Source of the DNA: Streptomyces malaysiense
Lineage (GTDB): Bacteria > Actinomycetota > Actinomycetes > Streptomycetales > Streptomycetaceae
Length of the DNA: 64,000 nucleotides
Direction: 5' to 3'
NCBI RefSeq assembly: GCF_000980885.2
Contig: NZ_LBDA02000067.1
Location: 27,955-91,954, forward strand
The notes under the pieces were generated by a model that was not told the DNA's origin, did not search any database, and saw only the letters and a list, made by a program, of their open reading frames with translations. Position numbers and translations under genes: made by a program. The stretch's first letter is position 1. The number at the start of each line of letters is the position of its first letter. Below, piece after piece: positions 51,796 through 59,647 of this stretch.

Positions 51796-51813
51796 ACATA
51801 CCAGGCGGTATGT
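51796..51813. promoter_or_regulatory. Palindromic operator upstream of the acyl-CoA ligase
   Basis: ACATACCAGGCGGTATGT: perfect 7-bp arms ACATACC/GGTATGT, 4-bp spacer. The form fits a TetR-type repressor of fatty-acid catabolism. No such regulator is adjacent. Confidence 0.65.
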
Positions 51814-51890
51814 CACTAGGTGGAATGTCACTGCGTGCGGAACGGGACGGAAACGGAGCGGAATCGAGATCCGGCGCCCCCGGGTCCTCG

Positions 51891-52454
51891 TCAGCCGGTG
51901 TCCCCGGCCCTCTCGGGCGCTCGCGCCGGCCCCAGCTCCGGGTCCTCCCGCAGCTTGCCGAGCGCCCGCGAGACCGCCGACTTCACCGTGCCCACCGAGA
52001 CCCCGAGCACCTCCGCGGTCTGGGCCTCGCTGAGGTCCTCGTAGTACCGCAGGACGACCATCGCCCGCTGCCGCGTGGGCAGCTTCATGACGGCCCGCCA
52101 CATCGCGTCGTGCAGCGCCTGGCGCTCGGCCGGGTCGTCGTCGGGCCGCGGCTCCGGCTCGGGCAGCTCGTCGCAGGCGAACTCGTCCACCCGGCGCTTG
52201 CGCCACTGCGAGGTCCGCGTGTTCAGCAGCGCCCGGCGCACGTAGCCGTCGAGCGCCCGCTGGTTCTCGATCCGCTCCCAGGCGACGTAGGTCTTGGCCA
52301 GCGCGGTCTGCAGCAGGTCCTCGGCGTCGCAGGGATTCGCGGTCAGCGAGCGCGCGGCGCGCAGCAGGACGGGTCGGCGGGCCCGCACGTACGACGTGAA
52401 CGACGGGTACGCGGGGGCCGCTGCCGAGGCGCCGGCGCAGACGGGTGTGGTCAT
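51891..52454 (-). CDS. SigE-family ECF RNA polymerase sigma factor
   Basis: 187 aa. Region 2: FTSYVRARRPVLLRAARSLT, DAEDLLQTALAKTYVAWERI. Region 4: LPTRQRAMVVLRYYEDLSEA, QTAEVLGVSVGTVKSAVSRA. This is the SigE-type (actinobacterial SigE family) layout, without extra C-terminal domain. ATG at 52454 with GGAG close by; also TAGCGT ends 6 nt before it. No anti-sigma gene lies adjacent; upstream is the thiolase-like gene on the same strand 147 bp away. Confidence 0.92.
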   Translation of the reverse strand: MTTPVCAGASAAAPAYPSFTSYVRARRPVLLRAARSLTANPCDAEDLLQTALAKTYVAWERIENQRALDGYVRRALLNTRTSQWRKRRVDEFACDELPEPEPRPDDDPAERQALHDAMWRAVMKLPTRQRAMVVLRYYEDLSEAQTAEVLGVSVGTVKSAVSRALGKLREDPELGPARAPERAGDTG

Positions 52455-52601
52455 GGCTCCACGCTATGAGCGGGTCGCGCGCCCCGGGATCGGCCGCAGG
52501 TGCCGAAGCGGGGTCCCTCTCAGGTCGTAGAGCTGGGGGCGGCTCCACCTCCTGGAGGTGGAGCAGGGGTACGCCGGCCCCCGGGTCGCACCCCGGGGCG
52601 T

Positions 52602-53768
52602 TCAGCCGTCCGCCGCAAGGACCAGGCCCGACGTCGGGACCCCGGTACCGGCGGTCACCAGGGTCCGGGCGGCTCCGGGGACCTGGTTCACGGCGGTGCC
52701 GCGCAGCTGGCGGACCGCCTCCGCGATGCCGTTCATACCGTGCAGATACGCCTCCCCGAGCTGACCCCCGTGGGTGTTGAGGGGCAGTCGCCGCCCGGCG
52801 GTGAAGTCCGCCGCCTCGCCCCGGCCGCAGAAGCCGAACTCCTCCAGCTGCATCAGCACGAACGGGGTGAAGTGGTCGTACAGGATCCCGACGTCGATGT
52901 CGGCGGGGGTGAGGCCCGAGGTGCGCCACAGCTGACGGGCGACCGCGCCCATCTCCGGCAGCCCGGTCAGCTCGTCCCGGTAGAAGCTGGTCATCTGCTC
53001 CTGGGCGCGGCCCGCGCCCTGGGCGGCGGCCGCGATCACGGCGGGCGGGCGGGGCAGGTCCCGGGCCCGTTCCAGGGAGGTGACGACGAGCGCCTGGCCG
53101 CCGTCGGTCTCCTGGCAGCAGTCCAGCAGCCGCAGCGGCTCCACGATCCAGCGGGAGGCGGCGTGTTCGGCGAGCGTGATCGGGCGGCCGTGGAAGTAGG
53201 CGGCCGGGTTGGTCGCGGCGTGGGCGCGGCCGGTCACGGCGACATGGCCGAACGCCTCGGGGGTCAGCCCGTAGGTGTGCAGATAGCGCTGGGCCGCCAT
53301 CGCCACCCAGGAGGCCGGGGTGAGCAGTCCGAACGGCAGCACCCAGCCGAGCGCCGCGCCCTCCGCCGAGGGTTCGCGGTGCTGGACGCCGGCGCCGAAT
53401 CTGCGTCCCGAGCGCTCGTTGAAGGCGCGGTAGCAGACCACCACCTCGGCCACCCCGGCCGCCACGGCCAGTGCCGCCTGCTGCACGGTCGCGCAGGCCG
53501 CGCCGCCGCCGTAGTGGACCCGGGAGAAGAAGGACAGCTCGCCCATCCCGCAGGCCTGGGCGAGGGTGATCTCCGGGCTGGTGTCCATGGTGAAGGTGAC
53601 CAGGCCGTCCACGTCGGCGGGGGCGAGCCCGGCGTCGTCGAGCGCCGCGCGCACCGCCTCCGCCGCGAGCCGCAGTTCGCTGCGCCCGGAGTCCTTGGAG
53701 AACTCGGTGGCGCCGATCCCGACGACGGCCGCGCGCCCGCCGAGGGTGTCCTTCGCGCGCAGGCTCAC
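52602..53768 (-). CDS. Lipid-transfer/SCP-x type thiolase (Ltp2-like)
   Basis: 388 aa thiolase-fold protein of the nonspecific lipid-transfer type. N-terminal AAVVGIGATEFSKDSGRSEL, DDAGLAPADVDGLVTF, FSRVHYGGGAACATVQQAAL, and C-terminal LPLNTHGGQLGEAYLHGMNG. The active-site Cys pattern of classical thiolases is altered in the way known for Ltp2, which acts as an aldolase in sterol side-chain removal together with ChsH2. GTG start overlaps the MaoC stop by 4 bp (GTGA), in the order MaoC-OB, MaoC, Ltp2. Actual substrate here unknown. Confidence 0.85.
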   Translation of the reverse strand: MSLRAKDTLGGRAAVVGIGATEFSKDSGRSELRLAAEAVRAALDDAGLAPADVDGLVTFTMDTSPEITLAQACGMGELSFFSRVHYGGGAACATVQQAALAVAAGVAEVVVCYRAFNERSGRRFGAGVQHREPSAEGAALGWVLPFGLLTPASWVAMAAQRYLHTYGLTPEAFGHVAVTGRAHAATNPAAYFHGRPITLAEHAASRWIVEPLRLLDCCQETDGGQALVVTSLERARDLPRPPAVIAAAAQGAGRAQEQMTSFYRDELTGLPEMGAVARQLWRTSGLTPADIDVGILYDHFTPFVLMQLEEFGFCGRGEAADFTAGRRLPLNTHGGQLGEAYLHGMNGIAEAVRQLRGTAVNQVPGAARTLVTAGTGVPTSGLVLAADG

Positions 53769-54163
53769 GGGCGGGCCTCCTCGGGGACGGTCACGGTCAC
53801 CGTGCCGGTCACATGGGTGCCGAGGCCGTTGGCGCCGACGACGCGCACGGTGGCGGTGTCGCCGTCGACCTCCTCGATCCGGCCGGTCAGCACCATGGTG
53901 TCGCCGGGGTAATTGGGGACTCCCAGGCGGATGGCGACCTTGCGGAGGACCGCCGTGGGGCCGAAGTGGTCGGTGATGTACCGGCCCACCAGACCGTTCG
54001 TCGTCAGGATGTTCATGAAGACGTCCGGGGAACCCTTGTCCCGGGCCGATCCGGGGTCGTGGTGCACGTCCTGGTAGTCCCGGGAGGCGATGGCGCCCGC
54101 CACGATCAGTGTGCGGGTCAACGGGATCTCCAGCGGCGGCAGTTCGCTGCCGGCCGGCCTCAC
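53765..54163 (-). CDS. MaoC-like hydratase domain protein (ChsH1-like)
   Basis: 132 aa hot-dog fold protein. Key segments: IPLTRTLIVAGAIASRDYQD, VHHDPGSARDKGSPDVFMNI (with the hydratase Asp/His region), TNGLVGRYITDHFG and YPGDTMVLTGRIEEVDGDTA. ChsH1 pairs with the MaoC domain of ChsH2 to form an enoyl-CoA hydratase. GTG at 54163 overlaps the upstream stop by 4 bp and the downstream gene by 4 bp, so the three proteins are tightly coupled. Confidence 0.85.
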   Translation of the reverse strand: MRPAGSELPPLEIPLTRTLIVAGAIASRDYQDVHHDPGSARDKGSPDVFMNILTTNGLVGRYITDHFGPTAVLRKVAIRLGVPNYPGDTMVLTGRIEEVDGDTATVRVVGANGLGTHVTGTVTVTVPEEARP

Positions 54164-55062
54164 GCCGCCACCGCCCGGAAGACCGGAAGCGTCAGTTCGT
54201 CGTCGCAGGCGGCGAATTCCAGCCGCACCGGCATCCCGATGCGCACCTTGTCGTACGGGACCCCGATCACGTTGCTCACCATCCTGACCCCTTCCGCGAG
54301 TTGCACCAGGGCGACCGCGTACGGCGGGTCGAAGGCGGGGAAGGGCGGGTGGTGCATCACGACGTACGAGTGGACGGTGCCCTCGCCGCCCGCCTCGAAC
54401 GTGTCCCAGCCGAGGCCGCCGCAGGCGTTGCAGCCGGGCAGCCACGGGTGGCGCGGGGTGCCGCAGCCGGTGCAGCGCTGGATGAGCAGCCGGTGCTCGG
54501 CGACGCCCTGCCAGAAGCCGGCGTTGTCGCGGTTGACGACGGGGCGGGGGCGCCTGCCTGCCGGTGCCTTTGTGCGGGCGGGGGCGTACTTGAGGATGCG
54601 GAAGCGGTGGGTGCCCGCGAGGTCGCCGTCCGCGCGGACGTCGGTGCGGGTGGTGACGAAGTGGCCGGTGCCCAGCCTGGTGGTCTTGCGGCCCGACACC
54701 GATTCGATCACCGTGTCGAAGGTGATCGTGTCGCCCGGCCGCAGCGGGCGCAGGTACTCCTGCTCGCAGTCGGTGGCGACGACCGAGGTGCAGCCCAGGT
54801 CGTCCAGGAGACGCAGCAGCTCGACGTAGGGGCCGGAGCGGTCGCCGTGACCGGAGAGACCGGCCATCGTCCAGGCCTGGAGCATGGTGGGCGGGGCGAT
54901 GGCGTCGGGCCCGCGGTAGGCGGGGCTGGTGTCGCCCATGGCCTCGCACCAGTGCCGGATCATCGGCAGGTTGACCGGGTCCCGGCCGGTCCCGGTGGCG
55001 GCGGCGGGGAGCCCCTCGTACGACGCGAGCCGCGCCTGTCTGTCGTCCGCCCGCATCTCCAT
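54160..55062 (-). CDS. MaoC-like plus DUF35 OB-fold protein (ChsH2-like)
   Basis: 300 aa. N-terminal hot-dog domain (LPMIRHWCEAMGDTSPAYRG, APPTMLQAWTMAGL, YLRPLRPGDTITFDTVIESV). The C-terminal DUF35 domain has a zinc ribbon of four Cys (RCTGCGTPRHPWLPGCNACG) and an OB fold (GEGTVHSYVVMHHPPFPAFD). This fusion is exactly the ChsH2 layout that docks Ltp2. ATG at 55062 behind GGGAGGCCGG. First gene of the three-gene operon; a palindrome lies 40 bp before it. The acyl-CoA dehydrogenases ChsE1/E2 and a CYP125 gene of the classical igr operon are absent from the window. Confidence 0.87.
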   Translation of the reverse strand: MEMRADDRQARLASYEGLPAAATGTGRDPVNLPMIRHWCEAMGDTSPAYRGPDAIAPPTMLQAWTMAGLSGHGDRSGPYVELLRLLDDLGCTSVVATDCEQEYLRPLRPGDTITFDTVIESVSGRKTTRLGTGHFVTTRTDVRADGDLAGTHRFRILKYAPARTKAPAGRRPRPVVNRDNAGFWQGVAEHRLLIQRCTGCGTPRHPWLPGCNACGGLGWDTFEAGGEGTVHSYVVMHHPPFPAFDPPYAVALVQLAEGVRMVSNVIGVPYDKVRIGMPVRLEFAACDDELTLPVFRAVAA

Positions 55063-55101
55063 GTCCGGCCTCCCGATGCGATGTCCGGTCCTTTCCTCGT
55101 T

Positions 55102-55118
55102 TCTGACTGTCCGTCAGA
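55102..55118. promoter_or_regulatory. Palindromic operator upstream of the chsH2-like operon
   Basis: TCTGACTGTCCGTCAGA: perfect 6-bp arms, 5-bp spacer, 39 bp before the start codon. Fits a TetR-type repressor site. Different from the site at 51796. Confidence 0.6.
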
Positions 55119-55128
55119 TATGACGGGA

Positions 55129-55176
55129 CTGTCAAGGAGAACGACCGGGACCCTGTCAAGGAGACCGACCGGGACC
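55129..55176. repeat. Two 24-bp direct repeats
   Basis: CTGTCAAGGAGAACGACC followed by GGGACC at 55129-55152, repeated at 55153-55176 with one change. Just upstream of the operator; no frame or function suggested. Confidence 0.8.
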
Positions 55177-55216
55177 GACCCTGCGGGCACCCGCGGGACG
55201 CGGGACGGACACGCGT

Positions 55217-55248
55217 CGGCGCGGCGGTACCGAAGCACCGCCGCGCCG
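55217..55248 (-). terminator. Hairpin after the 26-codon ORF
   Basis: CGGCGCGGCGGT / ACCGCCGCGCCG, 12-bp perfect stem, 8-nt loop, 36 bp past the small ORF stop on the reverse strand. Confidence 0.7.
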
Positions 55249-55284
55249 ATGTCCCGCGTCCCCGGAGCGCGCCCCCTCGGGCCG

Positions 55285-55365
55285 TCAGACGGGACTCGCC
55301 GCGGCAGACCGAGGGAACGGCGGCGCGGCCGCGGCGAGAACACGGGTGGTGCGGATGCCTGCCAT
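55285..55365 (-). CDS. Possible 26-aa peptide gene
   Basis: ATG at 55365 has GAGAGG six bases before it. The peptide is MAGIRTTRVLAAAAPPFPRS plus AAASPV, with a basic-hydrophobic beginning like a truncated signal peptide. A 12-bp hairpin terminator follows. Ribosome site plus terminator support expression, but the protein is too short to judge by codon bias. Confidence 0.4.
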   Translation of the reverse strand: MAGIRTTRVLAAAAPPFPRSAAASPV

Positions 55366-55590
55366 GGTGATCCTCTCGGAACCGGGGGCTCGGACCTGGT
55401 CGTCCGGCGCCTGGAGCTACGGCCTGGCCGCGACCGCCCGCGGCCCGTGCCGGGGCGGCCGGCCCGCCGCCCCGACCGCCGCGGGCGGTGTCGCGCAGCC
55501 GGAGACCTGCCCAGCGGTGCCCGGTGAATCCCTCCGGAGGCCGCGCTTCGCACGCAAGCGTGACCACCGCCCGGCAAACCTCTTTCTTTT

Positions 55591-55608
55591 TTCGAACGTA
55601 CGTCCGAA
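55591..55608. promoter_or_regulatory. LexA-like SOS box upstream of the prim-pol gene
   Basis: TTCGAACGTACGTCCGAA, near-perfect palindrome. Core CGAAC-GTAC-GTCCG differs at one base from the actinobacterial SOS box CGAAC-N4-GTTCG. It lies 9 bp before the ATG at 55618, in an AT-rich stretch, so bound LexA would block transcription. Confidence 0.65.
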
Positions 55609-55617
55609 CATGGAGTC

Positions 55618-56481
55618 ATGGCCACCATCGACCGGCAGGCCGCGACGCTGGCCCTCGCCCATGCCCTGTCCGCCGCCGAACACGGCCTGGCAGTCCTCCC
55701 CCTGTCCCGGACCAAGCTCCCGGCCCTGCGCTCCCCCCACCACGACGACCCCGACCCCGCCTGCCACGGCGAGTGCGGCCGCTTCGGGCACGGGGTGTAC
55801 GACGCCTCGGCCGACCAGGCGCGCATCCGCGAGATGTTCGCCGCCGCGCCCTGGGCCGCCGGCTACGGCATCGCCTGCGGGCTGCCCCCGTACCACCTGA
55901 TCGGCGTCGACCTGGACACCAAGTCCGGCACGGATGCCCCGGCCGCCCTGCGCGAGCTGGGCCTGCGCCACCTGTTCACCGTTCCGGACACGGTCGTCGT
56001 GCTCACCCCGAGCGGCGGCCGGCACCTGTGGCTGACCGGACCTCCGGACGTCGTCGTACCGAACTCGGCGAGCCGGCTCGCCCCCGGTATCGACATCCGC
56101 GGCGCCGGCGGCTACCTGGTGGGCCCCGGTTCCCGCACCGCCCACGGCGCCTACGGCACCCTGCCGGGCACCGCCCGGCTGCCTCCGGCCGCGTGCCCGC
56201 CTGCGCTGCTGCGCCTGCTCCTGCCACCCCCGCGCGCCCACCACCACTCCGGCGTCGCGGGCCACGGCCACGGCCGCGGCCTCGTCCACTTCGTGCTCAC
56301 CGCGCACGCGGGCCAGCGCAACACCCGCCTCTTCTGGGCCGCCTGCCGCGCCTACGAGAACGGCCTCGGCCCCGCCCTCAGCACCCCTCTCACCGAGGCC
56401 GCCCGCCACACCGGCCTGAGCGAACACGAGGCCCGCGCGACGATCGCCTCGGCGGCGAGGATGACGGGGCACCGGCCGTAG
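55618..56481 (+). CDS. Stand-alone primase-polymerase (bifunctional Prim-Pol domain)
   Basis: Archaeo-eukaryotic primase-fold protein of 287 aa, with no helicase or other domain attached. Motif I GVDLDTKSG (Asp-x-Asp, residues about 101-103), motif II GGRHLWLTGP (His) and IDIRGAGGYLVGPGS (the motif III region). All catalytic residues appear intact. An HCEC-type region near residues 41-60 (DDPDPACHGECGRFGHG) could hold zinc. The C-terminal 80 residues are helical (EHEARATIASAARM). ATG at 55618. It is preceded by a LexA-like box, which suggests a role in damage tolerance such as repriming. tRNA-Ser(TGA) follows on the other strand. Confidence 0.88.
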   Translation: MATIDRQAATLALAHALSAAEHGLAVLPLSRTKLPALRSPHHDDPDPACHGECGRFGHGVYDASADQARIREMFAAAPWAAGYGIACGLPPYHLIGVDLDTKSGTDAPAALRELGLRHLFTVPDTVVVLTPSGGRHLWLTGPPDVVVPNSASRLAPGIDIRGAGGYLVGPGSRTAHGAYGTLPGTARLPPAACPPALLRLLLPPPRAHHHSGVAGHGHGRGLVHFVLTAHAGQRNTRLFWAACRAYENGLGPALSTPLTEAARHTGLSEHEARATIASAARMTGHRP

Positions 56482-56535
56482 GCCGCGGATCCGGCGGCAC
56501 CGGGAAACGGCGGCCGCCCTCCGAGGACACGCGCG

Positions 56536-56582
56536 CAAGAGAGCGGCCCCCGACCGAATCCAGGTCGGGGGCCGCTCTCTTG
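56536..56582. terminator. Terminator shared by prim-pol and tRNA-Ser(TGA)
   Basis: About 20-bp stem CAAGAGAGCGGCCCCCGACC and its complement, 7-nt loop; lies between convergent units. Confidence 0.92.
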
Positions 56583-56594
56583 CGGTTCTCAGCG

Positions 56595-56681
56595 CGGAGG
56601 CGGTGGGATTTGAACCCACGGTGACATCGCTGCCACGACGGTTTTCAAGACCGTTCCCTTCGGCCGCTCGGGCACGCCTCC
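56595..56681 (-). tRNA. tRNA-Ser(TGA)
   Basis: Reverse strand, 87 nt. Acceptor GGAGGCG/CGCCTCC, anticodon loop CTTGAAA closed by ACGGT/ACCGT, long variable arm, T arm GTTCAAATC, discriminator G, no CCA. Confidence 0.96.
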
Positions 56682-56776
56682 CCGCGCCGCCCACCTGGGG
56701 CGGAGCGGGGTACAGCGTACCGGCCCGGGGGCGGTCGCGGGGGCGTTGGGGACAACGGCCCCGGTGGGAGGGGAGG

Positions 56777-58309
56777 TCAGCTGTCGCCGACGCGGGCGCC
56801 GAGGGTCAGCTGGGCCGTGTGCTCCTGGCCGCCGCGCTTGTAGGTGATCGTGACCTTGTCGCCGGGCTTGTGGGTCCAGATCTCGCCGATCAGAGTGGGA
56901 CCGCTGTCGATCACCGAGTCGTCGAGCTTGGTGATCACGTCGCCGGGCTTGAGGCCCGCCCTGGCCGCCGGGCCGTTCGCCTCGACCGCGGCGGCGCCGT
57001 TCGCGCCCTGGTCGGTGATCTTCGCGCCGTCCGTGGAGTCCTCCAGCGAGACGGACGCGCCGATCTTGGCGTACACCGGCTTGCCGGTCTTGATCAGCTG
57101 CTGGGCGACGTACTTGGCCTGGTTGATCGGGATGGCGAAGCCGAGGCCGATCGAACCGGACTGTCCGCCGGAGCCGAAGCCGCCGCTGCTGCCCGAGGAC
57201 TGGATCGCCGAGTTGATGCCGATCACCGCGCCCGAGGAGTCCAGCAGCGGACCGCCGGAGTTGCCCGGGTTGATGGACGCGTCGGTCTGGAGCGCGCTCA
57301 TGTACGACGCCTTGCTCGTGGCGCTGCCGTCGCTGGAGGCCACCGGGCGGTTCTTGGCGCTGATGATGCCCGTCGTCACCGTGTTCGACAGGCCGAAGGG
57401 GGCGCCGATGGCGATCGTCTCGTCGCCGACGGCCACCTTGTCGGAGTCGCCGAGCGGCAGCGGGTTGAGGTCGGAGGGCGGGTTCTTGAGCTTGACCACC
57501 GCGACGTCGTAGCCCTGCGCGTGCCCGACGACCTCGGCGTCGTACTTCCGGCCGTCGGGGAACGTCGCGGTCAGCTTGCCGCCGTCGAGGGCGTCCGCCA
57601 CCACGTGGTTGTTGGTGATGATGTGGCCCTGCTTGTCGAAGACGAAGCCGGTGCCGGTGCCGCCGTCGCCGTTGGAGCCCTCGGCCTCGATGGTGACGGT
57701 GCTGGGCAGCGCCTTGGCGGCCACGTTGGCGATGGTGCCGGGCGCGCGCTTGACCTGGGCCGCGCCGTTGTCGGACGCGGAGACGGTGGTGGAGCCGCCG
57801 TTGTCGTTGTTCCTGGCCAGGGTGTAGCCGAGGCCGCCGCCCAGGCCGCCCGCGACCAGCGCGGCCACCAGGACCGCGGCGAGCAGGCCACCGCGTCCGC
57901 GCGGCTTGGGGGCGGGCTGCTGGTACGACGCTCCCCAGGCACCGCCGCCACTCGCACCACCCGCGCCGTCGGCATAGGCGGGCGTGCCGGGCGGCGGGGG
58001 CGGCCAGGCGCCCTCGGGGCCGGCGACGGGAGGCTGCGGGGCGGCCCCGGGAACCGGCGGCAGCGGGGCGGTCGGCTCGGTGCCGCCCTGGGCCGTCGGG
58101 TAGCCCTGGCCCGCGGGGGGCGCCTGGTGCGTCTGGGGGGCCGGGGCGGCCTGCCCCGGCTGCTGGTCCGCTCGGTGCCCCGGGCCCGCCGGCCCCTCGG
58201 TCCCCTCCGGCGCGGTGTGTGCCTGCGGGGACGCGTCGGGAGAGGCCACCGGCACGGGAGGTGCGGACGGGGCCGGGGGTACCGCGTTGCCCTCGTTCTC
58301 GGTGCTCAC
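56777..58309 (-). CDS. HtrA/DegP-type serine protease with PDZ domain
   Basis: Membrane-anchored trypsin-like protease, 510 aa. The cytoplasmic N-terminus is about 145 residues of Pro/Gly/Ala. One helix (GGLLAAVLVAALVAGGLG) comes next, then the protease domain outside: His in HIITNNHVVADA, Asp in AQGYDVAVVKL, Ser in DASINPGNSGGPL. The C-terminal PDZ has GPAARAGLKPGDVITKLDD. All three catalytic residues are present. GTG at 58309 behind GAGGAGTAGAGCT; the open frame upstream is not coding-like. Role: envelope protein quality control and stress. Confidence 0.94.
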   Translation of the reverse strand: MSTENEGNAVPPAPSAPPVPVASPDASPQAHTAPEGTEGPAGPGHRADQQPGQAAPAPQTHQAPPAGQGYPTAQGGTEPTAPLPPVPGAAPQPPVAGPEGAWPPPPPGTPAYADGAGGASGGGAWGASYQQPAPKPRGRGGLLAAVLVAALVAGGLGGGLGYTLARNNDNGGSTTVSASDNGAAQVKRAPGTIANVAAKALPSTVTIEAEGSNGDGGTGTGFVFDKQGHIITNNHVVADALDGGKLTATFPDGRKYDAEVVGHAQGYDVAVVKLKNPPSDLNPLPLGDSDKVAVGDETIAIGAPFGLSNTVTTGIISAKNRPVASSDGSATSKASYMSALQTDASINPGNSGGPLLDSSGAVIGINSAIQSSGSSGGFGSGGQSGSIGLGFAIPINQAKYVAQQLIKTGKPVYAKIGASVSLEDSTDGAKITDQGANGAAAVEANGPAARAGLKPGDVITKLDDSVIDSGPTLIGEIWTHKPGDKVTITYKRGGQEHTAQLTLGARVGDS

Positions 58310-58632
58310 AGCTCTACTCCTCGATCCACGGCTGTTTGTCCTCGGTCGCGCTCGGTCACGTTCGTGCACGCTCGGCGGCGCGTGCGCGCTGGTCGTGGCC
58401 TGTCACGATGCGGCTGCGCATGGTCCTGCGTTCACTGTTCCAGTTTGTATGCAGTCAGCTTTTCCCACGGGCCGTCAGAGCACCATAAGCCGTGGCTGTG
58501 GGTCCGAGGCCAGCCCTTACAAAGGGCATTCAATAAAAAAGCTACATAAACCAGTACTTCGTGTGCCACCGTTCGCCGCCCGGACGCACGAGCGCCGTCC
58601 CGCGTACCCCGTAGGGGTGGCACCATGACGCG
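58310..58632. other. Intergenic region between htrA-like and GDPD genes
   Basis: 323 bp holding the divergent promoters. The part 58500-58560 is AT-rich (CAATAAAAAAGCTACATAAACC), unusual for this genome, with TACATA as a possible -10. A short hairpin GCCCTTACAAAGGGC lies at about 58513-58527. No gene seen. Confidence 0.5.
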
Positions 58633-59463
58633 GTGACCACCCAAGCACCACAGCTCTCCGTCCAGGTCGTCGCCCACCGGGGCGCCTCCGAAGACGCACC
58701 GGAACACACCCTGGCCGCCTACCGCAAGGCGATCGAGGACGGCGCGGACGCCCTGGAGTGCGACGTCCGGCTGACCGCCGACGGCCACCTGGTCTGCGTC
58801 CACGACCGGCGGGTGAACCGCACCTCCAACGGCCGCGGCGCCGTCTCCGCCCTGGAGCTGGCCGACCTCGCCGCCCTGGACTTCGGCTCCTGGAAGACCG
58901 GCGAACCGTATCGCGGCCGGGTCGAGGAGCCGGACTGGGAGCACCGCCCCGAGGACCGCGAGGAGACCTCCGTCCTCACCCTGGAGCGGCTGCTCGAACT
59001 CGTCGCGGACTCCGGGCGGCGCATCGAGCTGGCCATCGAGACCAAGCACCCCACCCGGTGGGCGGGCCAGGTCGAGGAGAGGCTGCTGGGCCTGCTGGGC
59101 CGGTTCGGCCTGGCCGCGCCCGCCACGGCCGCCGGGTCGCCGGTGCGGATCATGAGCTTCTCGGCGCGCTCGTTGCACCGGGTGCACGCGGCGGTGCCGA
59201 CCTTGCCGACGGTCTACCTGGTGCAGTGGCTCTCGCCCCGGCTGCGCGACGGACGGCTGCCCGCGGGCGTGGGCATCGCGGGCCCCTCGGTGCGCATCCT
59301 GCGCAACCACCCCGGATACGTGGAGCGGCTGAAGCGGGCCGGTCACCAGGTGCACGTCTGGACCGTGAACGAGCCCGAGGACGTCGACCTCTGCCTCGAA
59401 CTCGGCGTCGACGCCATCATCACCAACCGCCCGCGCGCGGTGCTGGACCAGCTCGGCCGCTGA
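58633..59463 (+). CDS. Glycerophosphodiester phosphodiesterase family protein
   Basis: TIM-barrel enzyme of 276 aa that cleaves glycerophosphodiesters to glycerol-3-phosphate and alcohol. N-terminal signature VVAHRGASEDAPEHTLAAY, metal ligands in ALECDVRLTADGHLVCVHD, catalytic His in VHDRRVNRTSNGRG, IELAIETKHPTRW and the C-terminal VHVWTVNEPEDVDLCLELG with DAIITNRP. No signal peptide, so cytoplasmic. GTG at 58633; no strong ribosome site. Monocistronic by spacing. Confidence 0.93.
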   Translation: MTTQAPQLSVQVVAHRGASEDAPEHTLAAYRKAIEDGADALECDVRLTADGHLVCVHDRRVNRTSNGRGAVSALELADLAALDFGSWKTGEPYRGRVEEPDWEHRPEDREETSVLTLERLLELVADSGRRIELAIETKHPTRWAGQVEERLLGLLGRFGLAAPATAAGSPVRIMSFSARSLHRVHAAVPTLPTVYLVQWLSPRLRDGRLPAGVGIAGPSVRILRNHPGYVERLKRAGHQVHVWTVNEPEDVDLCLELGVDAIITNRPRAVLDQLGR

Positions 59464-59647
59464 CCTCCGCCGCCGGCACCCGGCCGGCAGCCCGCCGCCG
59501 GCCGCCGGAGTCGTCACGGGGAGTGCTCCGGCGCGTTCGCCGCGTGTGCGCGCGTGTCGAATGCGTCACCGGAAGGGGATTGGCCGGTTTCCGGCACAGA
59601 TCACTGGGGCATCCACACCGTGGCGTGGGGTGAAGGAGGTCTCGGGG

